This document shows positions 43,748-53,167 of a stretch of DNA of 64,000 bases, piece after piece. Below the pieces are notes generated by a model that was not told the DNA's origin, searched no databases, and was given only the letters and a program-made list of their open reading frames with translations. A program made the translations under genes and the position numbers. The DNA is from Parabacteroides sp. 52 (GTDB taxonomy: Bacteria; Bacteroidota; Bacteroidia; Bacteroidales; Tannerellaceae): the NCBI RefSeq assembly GCF_010500925.1, contig NZ_QVMG01000003.1, forward strand, positions 83,970 through 147,969. The letters run 5' to 3'. Numbering within the stretch: the first letter of the stretch is position 1; every line of letters begins with the position of its first letter.

Positions 43748-44485
43748 ATGCACGCATTGGAAGGATATACAGGGATCCCCCTGAATGATGGGCAGTTGGT
43801 AAAAGACATTGTGTTAACCATTCTGTTGTTCTTGTTTATCGCCTTTTCCCTGACCTTTCATTTTCATGTGCAATTATTTATGAAAATGATAAAGGATGTT
43901 ATTCACATCAAACCCCGGAAGAGCTTGTTTGAAATACCGGTGAACAGCCCCAAAGGAAACGAATCGGGCTTTCGCGTTTTTATTACCCTTCAGGCATTGT
44001 TGTTGTGCACGATCTCTTTGTTTGGACTGGGAATGCACCATACGCGATTTGCCTCTATCTATCAATGGAACCCTTTTATCATACTGGGCATTCTCTTTAC
44101 ACTCTTATCTGTTTTCTTTTTGTTGAAGCAAGGGCTTTATCTGATTTTCAGTTGGGTTTTTGGAGAGAAAGAACAACATAAACTTTGGTTAAGCAGCTAT
44201 TATGCCATCACGGGGCTCTGGGGTATATGCCTTTATATTCCAGCCATCTGGATTACCTTTATCGATATAAAACAAGGAATACCTGTTGTTTTGTTTTATC
44301 TTTTATATATTTTATGTCGTTTTGTAATATTTTATAAGAGTCTACGCATATTTCACATAAAAAGAGATGGATTTCTGTTTATAAGTTTGTACCTTTGCGG
44401 CCAAGAAATACTACCTTTATTCTTGTTATATAAAGGCATTATTTATTTGTATAACTTTATCGAGATGAGTACTTTATGGCGTTGA
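43748..44485 (+). CDS. DUF4271 integral membrane protein
   Basis: A 245-residue protein with about six hydrophobic segments, recognized as DUF4271, a family limited to Bacteroidota. The GQEILPLFLLYKGI stretch near the C-terminus is typical. It overlaps the hemD start by ten bases, which is the usual arrangement in this phylum. Function is unknown; the constant linkage to hemD suggests a link to porphyrin synthesis or envelope assembly, but that is inference. Confidence 0.8.
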   Translation: MHALEGYTGIPLNDGQLVKDIVLTILLFLFIAFSLTFHFHVQLFMKMIKDVIHIKPRKSLFEIPVNSPKGNESGFRVFITLQALLLCTISLFGLGMHHTRFASIYQWNPFIILGILFTLLSVFFLLKQGLYLIFSWVFGEKEQHKLWLSSYYAITGLWGICLYIPAIWITFIDIKQGIPVVLFYLLYILCRFVIFYKSLRIFHIKRDGFLFISLYLCGQEILPLFLLYKGIIYLYNFIEMSTLWR

Positions 44486-45231
44486 ATATCAAAAAAATGC
44501 TGGTATCACAACCGAAACCTGCATCGGAGAAATCTCCGTATTTCGATATTGCTGAGAAATATGGAGTGGAAATAGATTTCCGTCCTTTTATTAAAGTGGA
44601 AGGCCTTACTGCAAAAGAATTCAGACAGCAACGGATTGCCATTCTGGACTATTCGGCTGTTATTTTTACGGCACGGACGGCAATCGACCACTTTTTCAAA
44701 TTATGTGAAGAATTACGGGTAACCATACCTGAGACTATGAAGTATTTCTGTATGACAGAGACGATTGCGGTTTATCTGCAAAAGTATATCGTCTACAGAA
44801 AAAGAAAGATTTTCTATGGAACCGGCAAACCGGAGGACCTGGTAACGCTCATCGCCAAACATGCGAAAGAGAAATACGTTGTTCCCGTTTCCGATGTACA
44901 TAAAGACGACCTATTCTCCCTTTTGGACACAAAGAAAATTGATTATACCAAGGCTGTCATGTACCGCACGGTAAGTAATGAGTTTTCGAAAGAAGAAACA
45001 TTCGATTACGATATGTTGATTTTCTTCAGCCCTTCCGGGATATCCTCTCTTTTGAAGAATTTTCCTAATTTCAAACAGGAAGATATAAAGATTGGCTGTT
45101 TTGGGCCGACAACGGCAAAAGCTGTGAAAGAGGCCGGACTCCGCCTGGACGTGGAAGCTCCCACCCCGGAGGCACCGTCCATGACCGCCGCTTTGGATCA
45201 GTATCTGAAGAAGGCGAATGGTAAGAAATGA
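44476..45231 (+). CDS. hemD: Uroporphyrinogen-III synthase family protein
   Basis: Cyclizes hydroxymethylbilane to uroporphyrinogen III in heme and siroheme synthesis. The two-domain HemD pattern is visible: N-terminal strands with IDFRPFIKVEG and DYSAVIFTARTAIDHFF, and C-terminal FFSPSGISSLLKNFPNFK then IGCFGPTTAKAVKEAGL. It overlaps both neighbours (ten bases upstream, fourteen with rnpA). Bacteroidales often lack a full heme pathway, so this enzyme may serve a remnant or siroheme branch. Confidence 0.85.
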   Translation: MALNIKKMLVSQPKPASEKSPYFDIAEKYGVEIDFRPFIKVEGLTAKEFRQQRIAILDYSAVIFTARTAIDHFFKLCEELRVTIPETMKYFCMTETIAVYLQKYIVYRKRKIFYGTGKPEDLVTLIAKHAKEKYVVPVSDVHKDDLFSLLDTKKIDYTKAVMYRTVSNEFSKEETFDYDMLIFFSPSGISSLLKNFPNFKQEDIKIGCFGPTTAKAVKEAGLRLDVEAPTPEAPSMTAALDQYLKKANGKK

Positions 45232-45613
45232 CAACAAAAGGTACAGCCTTGCGAAAATAGAACGCCTGTCGTGGAAGCGTTATATCGATTTGTTATTTGC
45301 CAAAGGACAATCGTTTGTAGCCTTTCCACTGCGGGTTATTTTTTTACCTCTTGAGGCAGAATTCCCTGCACGCACAAATATCCTGATAAGCGTTCCCAAA
45401 AAGAAATTTAAACGCGCTGTCAAACGCAACCGTATCAAACGACAGGTGCGCGAGACCTACCGCCTGCGCAAACCGGAATTGATAGAATACCTGGAACAAA
45501 AAGACAAAAACCTCCTGGTGGCTTTTCTCTATATAGACAATGAATTCCATTCTTTTTCCGAAATGGAAAAGGCTATGTCAAAAGCAATGCGTATCTTGCA
45601 GGAGAGAATATGA
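45218..45613 (+). CDS. rnpA: Ribonuclease P protein component
   Basis: Basic protein subunit that helps RNase P RNA process the 5' end of tRNAs. The RNR motif is clear in [21 protein letters not shown] (about 66-86), preceded by [12 protein letters not shown]. At 131 residues it is slightly longer than average. It overlaps hemD upstream and yidD downstream (four bases), forming a tight operon. The RNP-yidD order is conserved across bacteria, although it is not beside dnaA or rpmH here. Confidence 0.93.
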   Translation: MVRNDNKRYSLAKIERLSWKRYIDLLFAKGQSFVAFPLRVIFLPLEAEFPARTNILISVPKKKFKRAVKRNRIKRQVRETYRLRKPELIEYLEQKDKNLLVAFLYIDNEFHSFSEMEKAMSKAMRILQERI

Positions 45614-45834
45614 TCCGCAAATTCCTGACAACCCTCTTATTGCTGCCGGTCTATTTCTATAAATATTGCATTTCCCCCATGACCCCGGCATCGTGCAGGT
45701 ATACTCCGACCTGCTCCGAATATGCTGTGCAAGCACTTAAAAAACATGGCCCGTTGAAAGGCCTCTGGCTGGCAAGCAAACGCATCGCCCGCTGCCATCC
45801 CTGGGGAGGGAGCGGGTATGACCCGGTTCCGTAA
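45610..45834 (+). CDS. yidD: Membrane protein insertion efficiency factor YidD
   Basis: A 74-residue amphipathic protein that aids membrane protein insertion with YidC. The signature [27 protein letters not shown] (about 14-40) and the terminal [24 protein letters not shown] are both complete, with the conserved cysteines. It overlaps rnpA by four bases. Confidence 0.96.
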   Translation: MIRKFLTTLLLLPVYFYKYCISPMTPASCRYTPTCSEYAVQALKKHGPLKGLWLASKRIARCHPWGGSGYDPVP

Positions 45835-45872
45835 TTAATGGTTAATTATCAATTGTTAATTGTAAGTTTCCA

Positions 45873-46505
45873 ATGAAGTATTATGATATACATACACATC
45901 GGGCGTCCGGAGAAGCGGAGGTACTGGAGGTTATAAATGTTATAATAAAGGAGCCGGTGGAAAAGAATGACGCACCTTATCGTTCGTATGGGATTCATCC
46001 ATGGTATATAGGGAATGTAGAGGAGCAGATGGAAGAATTGCGGAAAGCGGCCTTTCTGCCGGAGACGGTGGCGATCGGTGAAGCCGGATTGGACAAATTG
46101 GCGGAAACGGATTTTGCGACACAAGAGGACGCCTTCCTGCGCCAGATACGGCTGGCCGAAGAGGTGGAAAAGCCACTGATTATTCATTGCGTGAAAGCCT
46201 GGACGGAGCTTCTTCGTCTGAAAAAAGAAATGAAACCCATCCAACCCTGGATCGTTCATGGCTTCCGGGGCAAACCTGCATTGGCTGCCCAGTTAATCGA
46301 ACAGGGTATTTTTCTTTCTTTGGGTTCTTCATTCAATCCATCCTCTCTGCAAACCGCCTGGCCGGGTTATGTGTTGGCCGAAACCGATGAAAAGACGGGA
46401 TCTATCCGGGATGTTTACCAAGGATTCGCGGACACACTCTCCCTTCCCCTCGAAACGGTCGCAAGGCAACTGGCTGAAAATAGTAGGCATATTTTTTGTT
46501 TGTGA
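45873..46505 (+). CDS. TatD-family metal-dependent hydrolase
   Basis: TIM-barrel deoxyribonuclease-like hydrolase of 210 residues, shorter than the usual 255-265. The metal ligands remain: DIHTH (5-9), GEAGLDK, HCVKAW, HGFRGKP and AETDEKT near the C-terminus. The missing length is mostly in loops, notably around the second and last strands. The compact form is common in Bacteroidales. It probably acts as a 3'-5' nuclease or D-aminoacyl-tRNA deacylase-like enzyme. It follows yidD by 38 bases of AT-rich sequence. Confidence 0.85.
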   Translation: MKYYDIHTHRASGEAEVLEVINVIIKEPVEKNDAPYRSYGIHPWYIGNVEEQMEELRKAAFLPETVAIGEAGLDKLAETDFATQEDAFLRQIRLAEEVEKPLIIHCVKAWTELLRLKKEMKPIQPWIVHGFRGKPALAAQLIEQGIFLSLGSSFNPSSLQTAWPGYVLAETDEKTGSIRDVYQGFADTLSLPLETVARQLAENSRHIFCL

Positions 46506-46515
46506 GAATAAGTCG

Positions 46516-46523
46516 TACCTTTG
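46516..46523 (+). promoter_or_regulatory. -7 promoter box for tyrS
   Basis: TACCTTTG, exact TAnnTTTG match, 45 bases before the tyrS start. Confidence 0.6.
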
Positions 46524-46567
46524 AGGCTATTCTTTATTAACAAACTAATATGCTATAATTTAATTCG

Positions 46568-47866
46568 ATGAATTTTGTAGAAGAACTAAGATGGAGGGGC
46601 ATGATCCACGATATGATGCCCGGAACAGAGGAACAGTTACAAAAAGGAATGACTTCAGCGTATGTAGGTATCGACCCGACGGCCGACTCGCTGCATATCG
46701 GACACCTGGTAAGCGTGATGATGTTGAAGCATCTCCAACGTGCCGGACACCGTCCGATCGCTTTGATCGGTGGAGCGACCGGTATGATTGGCGACCCGTC
46801 GTTGAAGTCGGCCGAACGTAACCTGTTAGACGAAGCTACACTCCGTCACAATCAGGAAAGTATCAAAAAACAGTTGGCGAAGTTCCTCGACTTCGATTCA
46901 GACGCTCCCAATGCGGCTAAGTTGGTAAACAACTACGACTGGATGAAGAATTATTCTTTCCTTGATTTTATCCGTGATATCGGCAAACACCTGACCGTTA
47001 ATTATATGATGGCCAAGGATTCTGTGAAAAAACGCCTGAATGGCGAGTCAAACACCGGACTTTCGTTTACCGAGTTCTCTTACCAGCTTCTACAAGGATA
47101 CGATTATCTATACCTCTACCAACACGAAGGCGTACGCCTGCAAATGGGAGGTTCCGATCAATGGGGAAACATCACCACCGGAACGGAGCTGATCCGCCGC
47201 AAACTGGGCTCGGAAGCAGATGCTTTTGCTCTCGTTTGTCCGTTGATCACCAAAGCCGACGGAGGAAAATTCGGTAAAACCGAATCGGGTAACGTATGGC
47301 TCGATCGCCGGTATACTTCTCCGTATAAATTCTATCAGTTCTGGCTGAACGTAAGTGATGTCGATGCTGCCAAATACATCCGTATCTTCACCGCCCTCTC
47401 CCTGGAAGAGATACAGACACTGGAAGAAGAACAAGCTGCCGCGCCTCATCAACGTGCCTTGCAAAAGCGCCTGGCGAAAGAGATTACCGTTATGGTGCAT
47501 TCGACAGAAGACTATGAGGCGGCCGTAGAGGCGTCCAACATCTTATTCGGTAGCTCTACGTCAGAAACCCTCAGAAAACTCGATGAAGAGACGTTATTGG
47601 CCGTTTTCGAAGGCGTCCCACAATTTGAAGTATCCCGCGACGAACTGAACCAGGGCGTGAAGGCTATCGACCTATTGACCGAAAAAGCGGCTGTCTTCCC
47701 TTCGAAAGGGGAAATGCGTAAACTCGTGCAAAGCGGTGGAGTCAGTATAAACAAAGAAAAGGTGGAAGATACCGACTTACTTATCGACAATAAATCCTTA
47801 TTGAATGATAAATACCTTTTGGTGCAAAAAGGGAAAAAGAACTATTACCTACTCATTATCAAATAA
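46568..47866 (+). CDS. tyrS: Tyrosyl-tRNA synthetase
   Basis: Class Ic aminoacyl-tRNA synthetase charging tRNA-Tyr. HIGH is at 43-46 (LHIGHL). The KMSKS equivalent is KFGKT near 236-240, as usual for bacterial Tyr[15 protein letters not shown] and [12 protein letters not shown] form the tyrosine site. An S4-like RNA-binding domain occupies about residues 365-432. Full length at 432 residues. A hairpin (47886-47916) follows the gene. Confidence 0.97.
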   Translation: MNFVEELRWRGMIHDMMPGTEEQLQKGMTSAYVGIDPTADSLHIGHLVSVMMLKHLQRAGHRPIALIGGATGMIGDPSLKSAERNLLDEATLRHNQESIKKQLAKFLDFDSDAPNAAKLVNNYDWMKNYSFLDFIRDIGKHLTVNYMMAKDSVKKRLNGESNTGLSFTEFSYQLLQGYDYLYLYQHEGVRLQMGGSDQWGNITTGTELIRRKLGSEADAFALVCPLITKADGGKFGKTESGNVWLDRRYTSPYKFYQFWLNVSDVDAAKYIRIFTALSLEEIQTLEEEQAAAPHQRALQKRLAKEITVMVHSTEDYEAAVEASNILFGSSTSETLRKLDEETLLAVFEGVPQFEVSRDELNQGVKAIDLLTEKAAVFPSKGEMRKLVQSGGVSINKEKVEDTDLLIDNKSLLNDKYLLVQKGKKNYYLLIIK

Positions 47867-47885
47867 TAACAAGGTAAAATCCTCC

Positions 47886-47916
47886 TTACGACAGGATGTT
47901 TTTCGTCCTGTCGTAA
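47886..47916 (+). terminator. Hairpin after tyrS
   Basis: TTACGACAGGA and TCCTGTCGTAA are perfectly complementary around a nine-base loop. The tail is ATAAAAAAC rather than T-rich, so termination efficiency is uncertain. Confidence 0.55.
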
Positions 47917-47957
47917 ATAAAAAACACGGAAATATTTGCTAGCTAAGAATTAATTCT

Positions 47958-47965
47958 TACCTTTG
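47958..47965 (+). promoter_or_regulatory. -7 promoter box for tRNA-Gln
   Basis: TACCTTTG then C, exact TAnnTTTG match, 25 bases before the tRNA. Confidence 0.65.
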
Positions 47966-47990
47966 CATCGCTTTAGGTAAAGCACCGGAT

Positions 47991-48061
47991 TGTCTCATGG
48001 TGTAATGGTAGCACTGCAGTTTTTGGTTCTGCCTGTCTAGGTTCGAATCCTGGTGAGACAA
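47991..48061 (+). tRNA. tRNA-Gln (UUG)
   Basis: A 71-base cloverleaf. Acceptor TGTCTCA pairs fully with TGAGACA; D arm GTGTAATGGTAGCAC; anticodon loop TTTTGGT with anticodon TTG; T arm CTAGGTTCGAATCCTGG. The pair closing the anticodon loop is T-T. CCA is not encoded. Confidence 0.94.
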
Positions 48062-48070
48062 CTACAAAGA

Positions 48071-48102
48071 AAATCCTTGATAGTATTATCAAGGATTTTT
48101 TT
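48071..48102 (+). terminator. Terminator after tRNA-Gln
   Basis: AAATCCTTGATA (48071-48082) pairs perfectly with TATCAAGGATTT (48087-48098) around GTAT, followed by T-rich sequence. Confidence 0.9.
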
Positions 48103-48149
48103 GTTTTATGTAAGTTCTTACTACTATCCGAGATCAGCGGATTATTTAA

Positions 48150-48323
48150 AAAGAGGGATCAATCAGAAAAGAGCCTCGTAAACCGTTTAGCGGTAAGCTC
48201 AATTTGAGAATGTCCTCAGACCTTCATGTACGTGTAGCCTCATTAGCAGCAAATACGGGAACGACTATCAATGATTTTATAAATAAAGCAATAGAACACG
48301 AAATCCAATCTACTGCTCTGTAA
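48150..48323 (+). pseudogene. Remnant of a HicB-like antitoxin (C-terminal DNA-binding part)
   Basis: A 57-codon open stretch without a plausible start at its beginning reads RKPFSGKLNLRMSSDLHVRV then ASLAANTGTTINDFINKAI. This is the ribbon-helix-helix end of type II HicB antitoxins. The N-terminal RNase-H-like half is missing, and a stop codon closes the frame at 48147. An internal ATG at 48210 would leave only 37 codons. No HicA toxin is seen nearby. It lies just beyond the tRNA-Gln terminator, a typical place for decayed acquired DNA. Confidence 0.6.
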
Positions 48324-48357
48324 AACAAATAACGACTCTCCTGGACAGCCAGCATAA

Positions 48358-48396
48358 AAAAAGAGTTGCCAGGGGAAACCCCGACAACTCTCTTCT
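48358..48396 (-). terminator. Terminator of secDF
   Basis: On the minus strand, AGAGTTGTC-GGGG-TTT-CCCC-TGGCAACTCT forms a stem with one internal mismatch, followed by a run of seven T. Confidence 0.85.
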
Positions 48397-48441
48397 TATT
48401 TTTACAAACTCCCCGTTATTTTTGTTCCGGGCGACTCTGTT

Positions 48442-51400
48442 TTATTTCTTTTCTGCGGCTGCTTTTTTATTGATATTTCTCTTCTGTATTTCGTAAGCAA
48501 TCGGTGTAGCTACGAACAGGGTAGAATAAGTACCAACAATAACCCCTAACATAATAGCAAACGTAAAGCTACGGATTGTACTACCACCCAGAATAAAGAT
48601 ACACAGAACAACCACTAAAGTGGTGATCGTTGTATTTAAAGTACGGGACAGAGTAGAATTCAAAGCATCGTTTATTACCTGGTAACGATCGCGTTTCGGA
48701 TACAATCCGATCGTTTCACGGATACGGTCGAATACAACCACGGTATCATTGATAGAATACCCGATAACAGTCAGGATAGCTGCGATAAACGTCTGATCAA
48801 TCTCCATAGAGAAAGGCAACACCTTCCACAATAAGCTATAGAAAGCGATGATACATAAGGTTGTTATAAAAACAGAGGCCAATGTACCGATAGAGAAAGA
48901 GAGATCACGGAAACGCATCAAGATATACACAGCCATACAGAACATTGCAAAGATTACCGCCAAAAGAGCGCTGTTCTTAATGTCATCAGCCATGCTTGGG
49001 CCCACCTTCTGTGAACTTTGCACATATTGAGAGACAAACTGATCCTGCGTCACATCGGCAGGAAGCAACGACTTCACGCCGGTATATAAACGAGATACTA
49101 TATCTTCGTCAACCGAAGGATCTGTATCCGCAATACGATAGTTCGTAGAGATACGCACCTGATCCGGTGTTCCGATAGTAATAACACTTACAGCACCATC
49201 CAGTTGGACATCCAATAGGTTACGCACTTCTTCTGTATTTACCTCCTGATCAAAACGTACGATATAGTTACGTCCTCCGGTAAAGTCAATACCATTATTC
49301 AGTCCGATAGTCATCATAGAGACTGCACCTAACAAAATAATAACGGCAGGGATAAGATAACCCACTTTGCGCATACCCAGGAAGTTGATCTTCGGATTTA
49401 CCAACAGATCTTTAGATATCCCTGTAGTGAAGGTGATATTTTTAAGTTTATCTTTCTTCAGTAATGCTTCATATACAATACGTGTCAAGAATACCGCTGT
49501 CAAGAAAGAAGCCACCAAACCAATAATCATTGTCGTAGCAAACCCACGAATAGGTCCTGTTCCGAAATAGAACAATACCACACCGGTAATGATTGAAGTC
49601 AAGTTGGCGTCAAAGATCGCAGAGAAGGCATTACTATACCCGTCAGAGATCGCTTTCGCCAAGGATTTACCTGCACGCAACTCTTCTTTTGTACGTTCAT
49701 ACACAAGCACGTTCGCATCCACAGCCATACCCAATGTCAATACCATCCCTGCAATACCCGGTAAGGTCAATACAGCCTGGAAGGATGCCAGGATACCAAA
49801 GGTAAAGAAGATATTCAATAACAAGGCACCGTCCACGATTAAACCGGGAACAAGACCATAGAAAGCACACATATAGAACATCAACAAGATCAATGCAAGG
49901 ATGAAAGAGATAGCACCTGCATTAATCGCTTCCTGTCCCAGAGAAGGACCTACCACATCTTCTTGTACGATATGGATAGATGCCGCCATCTTACCCGACT
50001 TCAACACATTGGCTAAGTCCTTCGCTTCTTCCGGTGTGAAATGTCCGGTGATCTGAGAACGTCCGCCGGTGATCTCATCGTTTACGTTCGGAGCTGAATA
50101 AACCAACTCATCCAAAACGATAGCCACTTGCTTGCCAATATTTTCTTTTGTCAGACGAGCCCATGCTTTGGCTCCTTCTGCATTCATTGTCATACTCACA
50201 ATCTGCTCTGTACGGCCTCCTTGTTGTTGGAAGTCTGCCACAGCATCTGTCACCACGTCGCCACCCAAAGCTGGAGAGCCATCGCGGTTTGTTACTTTCA
50301 ATGCATATAATTCATAGAATTGATCTTTAGCATCAACTGCTTTTACGCTCCATTTCAAGGATAGGTTTCTGGGTAAAACATCTTTCACCTGTTTCATTGA
50401 AAGATATTCGTTGATCTTCGCCATATCCTTTGTCTGAGCAACACCTACGGAAGAACCGTTTTGTTGGCTGTTGTACATGTTCAACAAAGCAAACAACGGA
50501 TGTTGTTTGGCGAACTCTTCCATATTCAAGGCATCTTCTGCATTTTCTTGTCCCTGAATCTGAGCCAAGAGAGAATCTCCTTCCAATGTAAGGTCTTCAG
50601 CGGTTGCATTTTCAGCCTTTTCTGCTTCAGGAGCTGCTTCTGTTGCAGCTTTTTCTGTTTCAGTCGTTTCAGCATCCACATTCAACAGGCCAGCCAACAC
50701 TCTGTCGGCTTCTACCAACTGCGGATAGATTTCTGACAAACGATAAGTTTCCCAAAACTCAAGGTTTGCACTTCCCTGAAGAAGTTTACGCACACGTTCC
50801 GGTTCTTTTACACCCGGAAGCTCCACCAAGATACGTCCGGCTGTTTCTAAACGCTGAATGTTCGGAGAAACTACCCCGAAACGGTCAATACGTGTACGTA
50901 ATACGTTGAATGAATTATCGATAGCACTCTTTGATTCGCTTTTTAAGACAGCAATCACATCAGCATCTGAGCTCTGGGGTGTGATTTTTTCTTTCAGTTC
51001 AAACGTACCGAAAACAGCAGATAAACGAACACCTGGATCCAGTTTTTTGTATTCTTCTGCGAATAAGTCAATAAAATCTTTGTTACTGGAAGCCTGGCGG
51101 GCATAAGCCAATTCCAACGCTTTGTTGAAATTCGGATCTTGATTATTGTTTGAAAGAGAACGAACTACATCCGGCACGTTCAACTCAAGAACCACATTCA
51201 TACCACCTTTCAGGTCAAGACCTAAGGTAACCTCCATTTCACGGCATTGTTTGAGGGTGTACCCCAACCATACCTTTTGAGTAGATAACGAGTCTAAATA
51301 CTGACTCTCTAACGCAAGGTCACCCTGCGCATACTCAGCGGCTTTCCCGTTGTAATATCTTGTCACAAAAGAGAATGACAGATAAAACAAACAAACAAGC

Positions 51401-51444
51401 GTAAGTAGCACTGCAAAGACCTTTACAAATCCTTTGTTTTGCAT
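48442..51444 (-). CDS. secDF: Fused protein translocase subunits SecD-SecF
   Basis: Single 1000-residue polypeptide joining SecD (about 1-620) and SecF (about 670-1000). It uses the proton gradient to help Sec export in the inner membrane. SecD parts are LGLDLKGGMNVVLEL near 72-86, the P1 periplasmic domain with a Bacteroidota-type acidic insert (Ala/Glu-rich, about 258-300), and GMAVDANVLVYERTKEELR. SecF parts are GIDFTGGRNYIVRF and GYSINDTVVVFDRIRE. Transmembrane aspartates are kept. A -7 box TATATTTG lies on the minus strand at 51499-51506. Confidence 0.96.
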   Translation of the reverse strand: MQNKGFVKVFAVLLTLVCLFYLSFSFVTRYYNGKAAEYAQGDLALESQYLDSLSTQKVWLGYTLKQCREMEVTLGLDLKGGMNVVLELNVPDVVRSLSNNNQDPNFNKALELAYARQASSNKDFIDLFAEEYKKLDPGVRLSAVFGTFELKEKITPQSSDADVIAVLKSESKSAIDNSFNVLRTRIDRFGVVSPNIQRLETAGRILVELPGVKEPERVRKLLQGSANLEFWETYRLSEIYPQLVEADRVLAGLLNVDAETTETEKAATEAAPEAEKAENATAEDLTLEGDSLLAQIQGQENAEDALNMEEFAKQHPLFALLNMYNSQQNGSSVGVAQTKDMAKINEYLSMKQVKDVLPRNLSLKWSVKAVDAKDQFYELYALKVTNRDGSPALGGDVVTDAVADFQQQGGRTEQIVSMTMNAEGAKAWARLTKENIGKQVAIVLDELVYSAPNVNDEITGGRSQITGHFTPEEAKDLANVLKSGKMAASIHIVQEDVVGPSLGQEAINAGAISFILALILLMFYMCAFYGLVPGLIVDGALLLNIFFTFGILASFQAVLTLPGIAGMVLTLGMAVDANVLVYERTKEELRAGKSLAKAISDGYSNAFSAIFDANLTSIITGVVLFYFGTGPIRGFATTMIIGLVASFLTAVFLTRIVYEALLKKDKLKNITFTTGISKDLLVNPKINFLGMRKVGYLIPAVIILLGAVSMMTIGLNNGIDFTGGRNYIVRFDQEVNTEEVRNLLDVQLDGAVSVITIGTPDQVRISTNYRIADTDPSVDEDIVSRLYTGVKSLLPADVTQDQFVSQYVQSSQKVGPSMADDIKNSALLAVIFAMFCMAVYILMRFRDLSFSIGTLASVFITTLCIIAFYSLLWKVLPFSMEIDQTFIAAILTVIGYSINDTVVVFDRIRETIGLYPKRDRYQVINDALNSTLSRTLNTTITTLVVVLCIFILGGSTIRSFTFAIMLGVIVGTYSTLFVATPIAYEIQKRNINKKAAAEKK

Positions 51445-51498
51445 TTGAATCTTATGTTTATGTTATTTAATTATTTATAATCGTTTTTTCACAGGGTG

Positions 51499-51506
51499 CA
51501 AATATA
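51499..51506 (-). promoter_or_regulatory. -7 promoter box for secDF
   Basis: Minus-strand TATATTTG, exact TAnnTTTG match, 54 bases before the start. The divergent DUF4468 pair has TATCTTTG at 51581-51588 on the plus strand. Confidence 0.6.
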
Positions 51507-51580
51507 GACTTTTTTTCTTTGACAAAGCGTAAATCCTGTAATTATTTGACAGTCCCATAGTTTATTCAGCCACAAATGTA

Positions 51581-51588
51581 TATCTTTG
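51581..51588 (+). promoter_or_regulatory. -7 promoter box for DUF4468 pair
   Basis: TATCTTTG, exact TAnnTTTG match, 27 bases before the start codon. Confidence 0.55.
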
Positions 51589-51615
51589 GTGCCATAAAAT
51601 TCAAAAGAAAAAGAG

Positions 51616-52614
51616 ATGAAGAAGTATTTGCTCTTATTCGCGTTAATCATTCCGACAATTCTTTCAGCACAAGAAAATGAACGCTATCTCGCCGGAGCCA
51701 TATCCCTTGATAATGGGAAAGTTGTATTTACCAAAGAGGTGACCCACCCGGCGCTAAGCCAAGAGGAACTCTACGACAAATTGTTGATCTGGGCGAAACA
51801 ACGGTATAATACACCGGAAAGCCGCGTTGCTTACACCAACAAAGAAGAAGGTAACATAGCCGTAATTGCTCTCGACACGCTGGTCTTTGCCCGGACAGCC
51901 CTGTCTCTGGATCAATCGGGAATAATCTATCGAATGGTACTGAATTGCACAGGAAACTCCTGCCTGATCAAAATTGATAATATACGTTATCAATACAATG
52001 TCTCGTACAAACGTGAGCCGGAAAAACTCCTGGCAGAAGAGGTCATTACCGATAAATACGCACTCACCCGCAACAAACTGAATCGCGTGAACGGCAAATT
52101 CCGCCGCTCAACGATCAACCTTGTGGATGAAATTTTCAACGAGATCGACCAGACGGTAGGCAACACCCCTTCTCCCGCTCCACAACCACCTGTGCAAACG
52201 CAGACACCGGTAAAAACAAATCCGGTAGCCCAGGTCACCGCACCCCCTGCGGTGTTAACCACCAAAGACGGCTATATGTCATTCACTGTGGACAAAATAC
52301 CCCAGGCACTGATAACCTTACTTGCGGACAGCCCGATGCATGTCAGCCCGGAGAAAGGACAAGATAAAAAAACAGAGAAGAAGGCGTCATGGAAAGGTTT
52401 CGGCACCCTGTTTAACAAGACTATTACCACCATCACCCTTTCGGAAGACAGTCCTGTCTACAAACAAATAAATGGTTTGTATACCCTCTCTTTCCTGAAA
52501 GAAGAAACAGACGATACCCCTTGGATGATTATCGAATGTCAGAAACAAGGAGAAACAACCGAAGAGAGTCAGAAGACAATAATTGGTGAAGTTTTAACTA
52601 TCTGGATCAAATAA
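51616..52614 (+). CDS. DUF4468 exported protein with Pro-rich linker
   Basis: A 332-residue protein with signal peptide 1-18. The DUF4468 region (about 25-135) carries EELYDKLLIWAKQRY and IIYRMVLNCTGNSCLIKIDNIRYQY, with a conserved cysteine pair. A linker rich in Pro, Gln, Thr and Val (about 185-220) leads to a second domain with no known match (about 225-332). DUF4468 proteins are common in Bacteroidales and have no known function. The next gene, eight bases on, has the same first domain. Confidence 0.78.
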   Translation: MKKYLLLFALIIPTILSAQENERYLAGAISLDNGKVVFTKEVTHPALSQEELYDKLLIWAKQRYNTPESRVAYTNKEEGNIAVIALDTLVFARTALSLDQSGIIYRMVLNCTGNSCLIKIDNIRYQYNVSYKREPEKLLAEEVITDKYALTRNKLNRVNGKFRRSTINLVDEIFNEIDQTVGNTPSPAPQPPVQTQTPVKTNPVAQVTAPPAVLTTKDGYMSFTVDKIPQALITLLADSPMHVSPEKGQDKKTEKKASWKGFGTLFNKTITTITLSEDSPVYKQINGLYTLSFLKEETDDTPWMIIECQKQGETTEESQKTIIGEVLTIWIK

Positions 52615-52621
52615 CCTATCT

Positions 52622-53167
52622 ATGAAACGAATCCTCCTACTCCTACTTATACTGTTGCCTTCCTATCTTCAGATACAGGCCAATAACGAAGAAACAAAAA
52701 CATGCGCCCCCATGAAGGGTGGCAAAGTATGTTATAGCTATAATGTAAAAGCAAATAATCTATCCAAAGCCCGCCTGTACGAGGCCATTCAAAAATGGGC
52801 GGCAAAAACCTACGGTTCGGACATTTTCTTTTCCAATGTATCATCCAACAAAGGCAAAGGAAGCATTTTGATCAGCTCCAAAGTGGAACTCTTATTGAAC
52901 GAAACCGAAAAAACGTTTATCAAATTCAGAATGCGTATCCAGTGTTACGATGACCGATGCACGATCGACATTACAGACATAACCTACCAGTATGATCCTG
53001 AAAAAGATAAACGCTACAATGTGTATCCAGCCGAAGAAGTGATTGCAGAGAACGGAAAAAAGAACAAAGTGGACCTTATCAAAGACCCTCTGCTTTTCTG
53101 CAACGCCACTCATTATTTCGCGGAAGGCTTAATGACGGAAGTCGTTGAAGCGATAAAAAGAAGATAA
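52622..53167 (+). CDS. DUF4468-like exported protein, second copy
   Basis: A 181-residue protein with signal peptide 1-20. Its body parallels the N-terminal domain of the upstream gene: ARLYEAIQKWAAKTYG matches ELYDKLLIWAKQRY, and KFRMRIQCYDDRCTIDITDITYQYD matches the cysteine-pair strands. The C-terminal second domain of its neighbour is absent. An ancient tandem duplication is likely; function unknown. Confidence 0.72.
   Translation: MKRILLLLLILLPSYLQIQANNEETKTCAPMKGGKVCYSYNVKANNLSKARLYEAIQKWAAKTYGSDIFFSNVSSNKGKGSILISSKVELLLNETEKTFIKFRMRIQCYDDRCTIDITDITYQYDPEKDKRYNVYPAEEVIAENGKKNKVDLIKDPLLFCNATHYFAEGLMTEVVEAIKRR

Noticed and set aside
46506..47990. T-box leader before tyrS
   Set aside because: Only 62 bases separate tatD and tyrS and a promoter box occupies part of it, so there is no room for a T-box.
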